This document shows positions 57,420-64,000 of a stretch of 64,000 bases of DNA, piece after piece. Source of the stretch: Catenaria anguillulae PL171. Taxonomy: Eukaryota; Blastocladiomycota; Blastocladiomycetes; Blastocladiales; Catenariaceae. Numbering within the stretch: position 1 is the stretch's first letter; the number at the start of each line of letters is the position of its first letter. A program made the position numbers and the translations under genes. Where the stretch lies: contig MCFL01000020.1 in the NCBI GenBank assembly GCA_002102555.1, positions 186,001-250,000 on the forward strand, given 5' to 3'. Under the pieces are notes generated by a model that did no database searches, was not told the DNA's origin, and saw only the letters and a program-made list of their open reading frames with translations.

Positions 57420-58210
57420 CAGAAGAAGAAGTTGCAGGTTCACATCTTGTCTCCATGGCTATGTACGTTTCCTAGCTCACGCAGCCGCGTCTCATCAGCA
57501 GCCCAACCCCTCAGCAGCCGACCTGGATCTTCCACGCAGTGGGCACAATGCTGGCCACGATGGCGGGCACGATGGATCAGGGAAGGAGGAGAGCGACATG
57601 TATTCCGCCGGCTCAAGCTCATCCACCGCCGCCACCTCCACCGTCGTCCCCGCTCGTTCGTAGTGCAATTGTTCACGATCCTGGTGACTCCGTCCTCGGA
57701 TGCACCCCTGGCTTTTCCGTACCTGTACATTGCACCCAAGCCCGAGTAAAGCCTGCAAGATTTTGCATGTTGTGCGCTCAAGCCATTGTGTGCCTGTCCC
57801 CGTTGCACGCGTTCGGGATTGCCGCGGTCAAGGGGTTGAAGGCCACTTCCACGCAATCATCAACAAGCTTGCTGTCAAGACCATGAAATAGACGGGCCTA
57901 TGTGGTGTCAAGGATCTCCTATCCTACCGTGGCGTGCACAACCATCCGCCTCCCCCACCGTCCTCCAAAACCGACTACCTGGACACCACCATCCAGCAAC
58001 TGCTTAGTGGCTCAACCGAGTTTGACGACACTGTATCGGCCAAGCAACGGTTTGCTGTCCTGGCTCTCATGCGCACGCGCGACCTTGCTCTGCACGCTCA
58101 ACCAATACCGCAAAGTGAACCAGCAACGGGCAGACGGTGTCGGCCAAAAGATCGGTTCTTCAATCACCCCAACAAGCAGATTGTGGACGTGGATGTGCAC
58201 ATATTGATTT
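57420..58210 (+). pseudogene. Broken gene with shifted coding-like frames
   Basis: No single frame is long, but protein-like segments follow each other in changing frames on the plus strand. They are LVTPSSDAPLAFPYLYIAPK, then a stop; FCMLCAQAIVCLSPLHAFGI in another frame; FHAIINKLAVKTMK, a TAG at 57889-57891, and, in the same frame, VKDLLSYRGVHNH with TTIQQLLSGSTEFDDTVSAK and FAVLALMRTRDLALHAQ; then NQYRKVNQQRADGVGQKIGS one frame away. The switches do not coincide with good GT..AG pairs. The likeliest reading is a frameshifted relic, or a real gene damaged by assembly indels. I do not recognise the family. Limits are approximate. Confidence 0.45.
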
Positions 58211-58378
58211 CTCACTGCATCCGTTTCGATTGTTGGTTGTTCTTGAATCATGTAAACTTTTTGTTATTTATCATCCGCGTCTTGTGCCGGCCTGACGGTA
58301 TTGGGAGGGAGCACAAAAGCAAAACATTGTTGTTTGGTCGGAAAGGGTATGCATTACTTTGGAAAGTCATCCAGTCTA

Positions 58379-59557
58379 TCACTCATCGACGCACACGTGA
58401 AAGTCTTCCGATGTCGGCAAAAACAATACAGACTCGGTTTCCTCGCTCCTTCTACCTTGGCGCCTGCCCGCCATGACTCTGCTTGCGATCCCGCTTCCCA
58501 CCTGGTTCGCTCCTTGGACCTCTCGGCTCAAGCTGCCGCTCCCAGTGTCGGTGCATTCTTCCGGCAACGAGGTGGATGATAAAGTGGCCTCAGCAGCTAC
58601 GGCGGGCGATTCAACCACTTGCGACATGGTACTGCCCACTGCGGCCAGATCCAGCTCCTCCTGCATCTCCTCCTCGTCTTCGGTCTTGCCATGATGACAG
58701 CTGACCCCACAGGCTGCGGCACGGGATGTTGACCATGGCGACGAGGTGGATTCAGGCAACAGTGGCGCATGCACATCCGCATCCGTTCGCGCAGCCACAA
58801 CCACGGCCACGGGCAGTCCCGCCGGTCGAGCAAGCACGGGGTCTGAATGCCCAATCTTGACGTATCCATCTCTTGGCCGGCGTCCCTGCGCACCCCGCTG
58901 GCCACTGACCTTGTTCGACCTAGTGATCCAGTTGCGGCGGCCGCCAACCATGTACATCACAATGCAGACCGTGAGTACCACGGTCAATACGGCCAGCAAG
59001 CCCGCCGTCAACTCGAGCATGAATGCGTACGGTTCCGACGGCGTTGTTGCCTTTGTCCCGATCGAGGACAATGCGCAGTCAAAGTGCAACCTGACGCCGT
59101 CAAACCAGTACGCATACACCAACGTGACACCCTTGAGCAAACATCCGTCCACGATCGACCTTTGCTGTGTCCAAGTTGCCGTCCCAGCGCTGGTGTTTCC
59201 CGCCACAACGCCTTGTCCACCGTCCGCGTACCTAATCGAGTTGACGTATTGCCCATATGTTGCAGTGACGTTTCGAATCCCTTGCTCGATCCACACACCC
59301 GGCACCATGTCGAAAGTGGCTCCTGGGCGGCCAAAACGCCATAGGTTGACAGAGGATGGCGGACCCTTGTCCGAGCAGTACACGACAGCGCCGGACGGGA
59401 ACGGGCTTTCGCCAAACCCGGCGTAATTGCACGTTTGAAAGTCGATGCGCGATATGTATGACGCCGAGGGGCAAAGAATGGTGGCTTTGGAGCGTTCGGT
59501 TGGGCTCTCGGGTGTGCCGAGGTCGATGGTTATCAAGCCGGCCAAGGAGGAGGTCAT
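58379..59557 (-). CDS. Lectin-like one-pass membrane protein L4
   Basis: Intronless, 392 aa, ATG at 59557. The N-terminal block ITIDLGTPESPTERS matches the IDLGT start of L6. The four family Cys are in ILCPSASYISRIDFQTC, VVYCSDKGPPSSVNLW, DGCLLKGVTLVYAYWFDG and VRLHFDC. The GIRNVTATYGQYVNSIRYA block closely matches L5. There is no signal peptide. The single membrane segment is about MLELTAGLLAVLTVVLTVCI, followed by GGRRNW. The tail is Ser/Glu-rich and ends with ESVLFLPTSEDFHVCVDE, a variant of the LYLPTS motif found in L5 and L6. L4 and L5 are tandem and share the ELTAGLLAV/EFTAGLLAV membrane start, so they form the second close pair of this family. Confidence 0.8.
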   Translation of the reverse strand: MTSSLAGLITIDLGTPESPTERSKATILCPSASYISRIDFQTCNYAGFGESPFPSGAVVYCSDKGPPSSVNLWRFGRPGATFDMVPGVWIEQGIRNVTATYGQYVNSIRYADGGQGVVAGNTSAGTATWTQQRSIVDGCLLKGVTLVYAYWFDGVRLHFDCALSSIGTKATTPSEPYAFMLELTAGLLAVLTVVLTVCIVMYMVGGRRNWITRSNKVSGQRGAQGRRPRDGYVKIGHSDPVLARPAGLPVAVVVAARTDADVHAPLLPESTSSPWSTSRAAACGVSCHHGKTEDEEEMQEELDLAAVGSTMSQVVESPAVAAEATLSSTSLPEECTDTGSGSLSREVQGANQVGSGIASRVMAGRRQGRRSEETESVLFLPTSEDFHVCVDE

Positions 59558-60212
59558 TGGTGGAGTATGTATGTACTCTCAGCTTGCAGCTTAGGTGAGG
59601 GGTGGATATGTCAGGTATGCATCGTGGGCCGGGGATGGACTGCGCCCAGAACGTCTTGATCGGGTGAAAGGAGAGCACCAGATTCATATATCCTACAGGA
59701 GGAGAGGAGCCGGGTTCGGGTTCGGATTGATGAGCGAGGCAACGAACATGGAAAGAACGGGAATCGGGTTGGCGTTCAAACACAACTGCGGACAATGGCT
59801 GCTGCAAAACGGTGGTGGTTCCAGGCGTCTACATGATTTTTGTATACGTTGGCGTGGGGCTTTCATCATTGGGAGTACAATGAAGACATTCCGTTTCGGA
59901 ATCACATGCACATGAATATTGACCGAGGGTACGTACGGCAAGACCACTGCATCCGGCGTGCTCAGCGCAACAGTGCTACGCCCGTGAGACATGTATGCAG
60001 CTGAGCTCCGTCTGTTTATTGACCAAGTTGCAAACGCATGTGTGAAGGGGTTGTCCGCTGCCGCCAGCGCAGAACATGCTGGAGGCGAAGCGCACAGGTC
60101 AAAACTGAGAAGAAGCCGAAAAAATAGACTTCGAAGAGCGACTAGAGTTGATGTCACGCCGGTGAAAAGGGAAGGTATATACAAAAAAAAGCACAAACTC
60201 AAGGTTCTGGGG
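59558..60212. other. Intergenic region between L4 and L5
   Basis: 655 bp. A TATA-like stretch (TATATGAA on the minus strand near 59690) lies about 130 bp before the L4 ATG. No gene is seen. Confidence 0.45.
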
Positions 60213-61418
60213 TCATTCCTTGCTCGCAACCATGGTACTATCGTCGAAATCCACATCTGCATCTGCATCCTCATCGTAGTCCAAGTAAAAATCGCTTGAT
60301 GTGGGCAAATACAGTGACTCGGCACCAAACATGGACTGCTCGCTCGAAGTCGGCAAGTACAACGACTCGTTGTCATCCAACGCCCGGTGTGGTGGCCGCA
60401 CAACCATGACCCGTGCGGCGGCCGCCGCCATGTCGTCACTCGCACCGTGGCCGCTCCTGCCATTGCCACCGCGAAAACCCGCAAACGGCAGTCGCCGATT
60501 TGCTGGCGTTGGGGTCGGCGTTGCCACCACGGGAACCGCCAAATCCTGCTCCTCGGGCTCAACGTGTTCGCCGTGCGCCAGCAATCCCGCACGCACGCCT
60601 CGCGACGACGCTTGCGCCATGGCGGCCGCGTAGTTGATGGGAATCGCAATATGTTGTGTTGGAACCTTGTAGTATCCGCCACCCCGCGAGCGGCCTGGTC
60701 CGCCGTTCACATCTTGCACCTTGGCCGACCGTTGCGAGTTGGCGCGAAACACATGGATCAGGACAAAGATGGTCAGGATGACCGAAAACACGGCGAGCAG
60801 GCCGGCGGTGAATTCGAGGAGAAATGTGGTGGATTTGGGTGAGGAAGACGCCGGTATTGATGCCGTAGATGCAGTCGTTGATACGCCATGGTCCGACCCA
60901 CCGTGACCGCTGCCGCCTGGATTGGACCCATCCGTATGGCTACAATCAAACAGCAGCTTTGCGCCATCAAACCACGCAACGTAAAACAATTGCATGCCCT
61001 TGAATAAGCACCCGCGGACGCGCGACCCAGGATCTGCCTGAGAAAACTGTGCGCCAAACTCGCTTCTGCCCGCCATCACTTTTCCACCAGCGTAGCCGAT
61101 CGAGTTGATGTACTGGCCATAGGTGGCAGTGACATCGCGGATGCCTTCGGGCACGTTTACGCCGCGGACCATGGCGACTTTACCGCCCGGGGCAATGGAT
61201 TCTTGCGGCCAGAAGTTGATGAAGGTTGCAGCGCCGCCATCCGAGCAGTAGATGACGGCGCCCGATGGGTAGGGGCTTTCTCTGTAGCCGTTAAAGGTGT
61301 AGATTTGAAAGTCGAGGCGAGTGATAAAGGATGGACCGGGGCACAAGTAGGTTGTGTTGCGCAGTGTGGTGTGTGCCGTGTCGGTTCTGGCGAGATCGAT
61401 GGACTTGATGTGGCTCAT
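60213..61418 (-). CDS. Lectin-like one-pass membrane protein L5
   Basis: Intronless, 401 aa, ATG at 61418. Family blocks are YLCPGPSFITRLDFQIYTF, SGAVIYCSDGGAATFINFW, VPEGIRDVTATYGQYINSIG, YAGGKVMAG, VRGCLFKGMQLFYVAWFDGA and KLLFDC, with the four conserved Cys. No signal peptide; the protein begins MSHIKSIDLAR. A Gly/Ser/His-rich stalk precedes the membrane segment (FLLEFTAGLLAVFSVILTIF continuing VLIHVF) and RANSQR. The long tail contains two copies of the C-terminal motif: ESLYLPTSSEQSMFGAESLY (the second copy starts at its end) and then LYLPTSSDFYLDYDEDAD, followed by an acidic run ending VASKE. A TATAAATA element lies 78-85 bp upstream. Tandem with L4. Confidence 0.82.
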   Translation of the reverse strand: MSHIKSIDLARTDTAHTTLRNTTYLCPGPSFITRLDFQIYTFNGYRESPYPSGAVIYCSDGGAATFINFWPQESIAPGGKVAMVRGVNVPEGIRDVTATYGQYINSIGYAGGKVMAGRSEFGAQFSQADPGSRVRGCLFKGMQLFYVAWFDGAKLLFDCSHTDGSNPGGSGHGGSDHGVSTTASTASIPASSSPKSTTFLLEFTAGLLAVFSVILTIFVLIHVFRANSQRSAKVQDVNGGPGRSRGGGYYKVPTQHIAIPINYAAAMAQASSRGVRAGLLAHGEHVEPEEQDLAVPVVATPTPTPANRRLPFAGFRGGNGRSGHGASDDMAAAAARVMVVRPPHRALDDNESLYLPTSSEQSMFGAESLYLPTSSDFYLDYDEDADADVDFDDSTMVASKE

Positions 61419-62403
61419 GGTATAGCTTGAATGCTTGTTGAGGGTTAGGGCGGGATGGTGGAAGTGGCGAGGGGAAGGTATGATATGTGAACGTGTATTT
61501 ATATGTCGTATGGAGGAGGGGCGTATGGGTGACGATTGCGCGAGGTTTGGGCCGTTGTGCGAGAGGTTTGCATGGTGTTCTTGAGTCCGACAATTGACAC
61601 TTCACTTCTGAAGATGTGATTCATCTTGCATTGCCTCGCTGTCACTCTAGCCCCTATGTACTGTTGCCTCTGCAAGGGCTGCAGCTGCCAGCTGCCGTCT
61701 AGATCTTGCCGACTGGCCATGGTGGCTGCCATCATCATGCATTGCATGGCGCCACTTCTCTGGCACGAGGAGTGAGGCTGTCAGCACTCGATTTATTACG
61801 AACGACGACTTGTTTGTGCGGGGTGCTTGTGCACGCTGGAACGGGTGTGGAGGCAGGCGTCAAGCGCGAGACAGAATCATGGGCTTGATGCGGTGGGTGA
61901 AGCGGCTCCTCCCCACGTTCCCCCTAAGCCTGCTAGCATGCATTCATCATTCCGATAGTGGATCCATGCATATGCCAGTGCCAGGCAACATTCATGATAG
62001 AACGGCCGCAGCCATCTGGATTCTGTCATATGCGCATGCAACGGGGAATGGCTGCACTGAAGGCTGCCACGAATCCGTTTGCCGTTCCAGTCTAACTCTA
62101 AACCCGAACTTGGTTCCACACCCTGAGTGGCACTGCCACAGGTCTGGTCTGGGCGGTCTGGCCGGGCTCGCTGACAGGTCTGGTTCCCCCTCATTCCTCA
62201 TGACATGTCCAGAATTCAACATTACTCTGGCCTCTCTCATGCCTGATACAATTCAGACAGAACTCGATGCATATTGCGTACCCCGTGCAACCCTCACTGA
62301 ATTCACCGCGCTCAAGCAACATCTCTCTTTACCATCGATATCGATCTTTGCACTCTCTTTTGCACCGCATCCAGTCCTGTTCGGTCTTTCATCTTGAAGC
62401 ACC
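61419..62403. other. Divergent intergenic region between L5 and L6
   Basis: 985 bp between L5 (-) and L6 (+). It contains the L5 TATA box. Other frames appear non-coding. Confidence 0.5.
61496..61503 (-). promoter_or_regulatory. TATA box of L5
   Basis: TATAAATA on the minus strand, 78-85 bp before the ATG at 61418. Confidence 0.55.
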
Positions 62404-63682
62404 ATGTCCACCGCCGCAAAAACCGTCTATATCGACCTGGGCACTCAAGGAACCCCAGAATTTCAAACTGAGCACACAACAGACTGCCCAGGGGACTCGT
62501 TCGTCAACCGCTTCGACATTTCCGTGCTATCCAGCTCTGGAAAAGAGTATCCATTTGGCCTCCAAGTGTACTGCTCGGATGGATCACCTGCAAAGCCGAT
62601 GCGATACTCGGCCGTCCCCGATTCAGGTATCTCAAACGACGACATCAAGCAAGTCCAAGGCCCAGCTGTTGCGTCAGGAATCGACGACTTGGCTGTCCGG
62701 TATTCCAAGGATGGGTTGTGGATCAGTCAAATTGGATACGCCGGCATCACAGTGCCTTCGACAATCGGCCAGGGGAATCGGAATGACCTGGTTTGGCGGC
62801 AATCGACGTTGGAGGAGACAGGTGTGGGCAGCGGTTGTAAACTCAAAGGTCTCCAAATGTGGACGGCAGACGGATGGATTGACAGGCGTATGCATTTTCT
62901 TCTCTTGTTTGTATTCATAGTTTCCTTTACGCATCTGACATTCGCCTGCACTGCATTGATTGTATGCAGTCCGCCTCTCCTTTGCCTGCCCGATATCAGC
63001 TCAGCCAACTGCATCGACATCTCGCGCCAATGACTCCCTCGTACCAACACCCGTTTCCCAGTCCGGCACTTTCAATACCCAGTCAATACCCACAACCACC
63101 ACACTCACCATTGGATCCGGCGCGCAACTCACCACATTTGTCACGGTCGCCACTCCCGGCGTCCCGCTGCCACCCATCACGCTTACATTACCCGGCGGGA
63201 CTCCCGTTATTGTCACCCAACTGCCTGGCTCAGTCGTCCTCTCGACCATTCTCGCCACGCGCGACGCACCCGCCGGCCCCTCGGGTCCGTCCGACGGACT
63301 GCTCATTGCACTCATCATTGCACTCAGCCTTTTGTCTGCGGCGCTCGCGGCGCTGCTCATGTACATTCGCATGCGGGTCAACAACAAGCCGCCAACCAAG
63401 AAGCAACCGCCATTGCCCATGGAGCTCGCCGATATGCAGAGTCCGTCACCAGTGACGGTGCCACTGGATGCACCATGGGCGCCGATGGGCGATGTGGATC
63501 CGCCTGCGTATTTGGTTGTTGCGATTCCTGAGGCTGGGCCCGTTGATAATGTGCCGCAGGACTTGGTGGGAACGGAAAGACGGCGAATGCCAGACAAGAA
63601 GAGCGGTGAGGACGGTGCGGATCCCGTGGAGGATGAGGACTTGTATCTCCCTTGTACATCGAGTTTGGCGCTAAAGCGGTGA
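62404..63682 (+). CDS. Lectin-like one-pass membrane protein L6
   Basis: Two exons, 62404-62887 and 62970-63682, encode 398 aa. The 82-nt phase-1 intron (GTATGC..ATGCAG) joins WIDR to LRLSFAC at the same codon position as the L3 intron. The N-terminal domain has IDLGTQGTPEF, TDCPGDSFVNRFDISVL, LQVYCSDGSPAKPMRYS, ISQIGYAGITVP and GCKLKGLQMW, with all four Cys. No signal peptide. A Ser/Thr/Pro-rich stalk leads to one membrane segment (GLLIALIIALSLLSAALAAL) and then YIRMRVNNK. The tail has DVDPPAYLVVAIPE and ends in EDEDLYLPCTSSLALKR, the family's LYLP motif. It is the only plus-strand member and lies head-to-head with L5. L3 is its closest relative by intron and stalk type. Confidence 0.82.
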
Positions 63683-63873
63683 TATGGTGTCACTTTCAAT
63701 CATTTTGTACATATTTCCCTTACACATATCAACATACATGTCTCCCTTTTTCTTGTGCTGGATCAATCGCAGGTTGAGAAAAGGTGAGTACGGGTACATT
63801 TGAGATGTGAGAGACAGTTACGAGAGTGGCACTTACAAAAATCACGAAACAAAACAAAAAGTAAACAACCGAC

Positions 63874-64000
63874 TTACGCGGTCGTCGGAGTGGGGGTAGC
63901 GGGCACCGTCGTCGTGGTCGTCGACGACGCGGCAGCAGTGGTGGTGGCCGAAGGAGTGGCAGTCACAGTCGTGGTCGTGGTTGCCGCGGGAACGGCCAAG
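63874..64000 (-). CDS. C-terminal end of a Thr/Ala/Ser-rich protein (partial)
   Basis: Minus-strand frame entering from the right edge and reading AVPAATTTTTVTATPSATTT onward, ending PTPTTA and TAA at 63876-63874. The composition resembles mucin-like or GPI-anchored wall proteins, or the stalks of L3 and L6. The stop overlaps a good splice donor (GTAAGT), so the frame could instead continue in a further exon. Too little is present to identify it. Confidence 0.45.
   Translation of the reverse strand, partial: LAVPAATTTTTVTATPSATTTAAASSTTTTTVPATPTPTTA

Overview
This window is nuclear DNA of a fungus. Genes are separated by short AT-richer gaps and interrupted by short spliceosomal introns, mostly 66-133 nt, with GT..AG ends. 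The recognisable proteins are fungal or general eukaryotic: Nma111 protease, Scp1-type calponin, two Prm10/ThrE-type transporters, a DUF6604-type protein, Avl9, Afg2/Drg1, D-2-hydroxyglutarate dehydrogenase and cyclophilin A. A TMEM234 homologue and the high coding GC make an early-diverging, possibly zoosporic (Blastocladiomycota or chytrid-like) fungus my best guess; this is inference. Donor sites favour GTACGY, GTGCGY and GTATGY over GTAAGT, and that preference helped place exons. Exon coordinates are my own splice predictions. I accepted them when the phase closed and the spliced protein fitted a family or a paralogue.

Layout. 0.1-8.2 kb: an uncharacterised coiled-coil protein (-), a tetraspan protein (+) followed by a relic of its own 3' end, and NMA111 (+). 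8.6-11 kb: a second tetraspan gene (-) and a secreted Cys-rich precursor (-). 11.8-23.6 kb: DUF6604 protein (-), calponin (+), PRM10-like 1 (-), D2HGDH (-) and a conserved multispan membrane protein (+). 23.8-26.7 kb: two tandem lectin-like membrane proteins (-). 27-31.8 kb: TMEM234, a second Cys-rich precursor and two small secreted paralogues (all +). 31.9-37.3 kb: AVL9 (-) divergent from AFG2 (+). 37.4-44.1 kb: one lectin-like gene, then four tetraspan genes in tandem (all -). 44.9-46.8 kb: PRM10-like 2 (-). 47.3-55.2 kb: a very large pseudokinase/TPR protein and a multispan membrane protein (+). 55.8-58.2 kb: cyclophilin (-) and a broken gene (+). 58.4-63.7 kb: three more lectin-like genes. 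63.9-64 kb: the edge of a Thr-rich protein.

The most notable content is four apparently lineage-restricted surface or secreted families, 16 genes plus at least one relic, scattered between housekeeping genes. (i) Six one-pass proteins have a four-Cys, possibly jacalin-like ectodomain but no N-terminal signal peptide; four of them end in or near an LYLP/LILP-type motif. (ii) Six tetraspan proteins have Gln-rich N-termini and a phase-1 intron just before TM1, which in five of them splits a Trp codon. (iii) Two secreted precursors each carry three Cys-rich repeats separated by Lys-Arg (Kex2-type) sites. (iv) Two tandem approximately 100-residue secreted proteins end in a CxDxTCNA motif. Several of these genes share a TATA-like element about 70-125 bp before the ATG. 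Together they look like an expanding cell-surface/secretome repertoire; their function cannot be read from the sequence.
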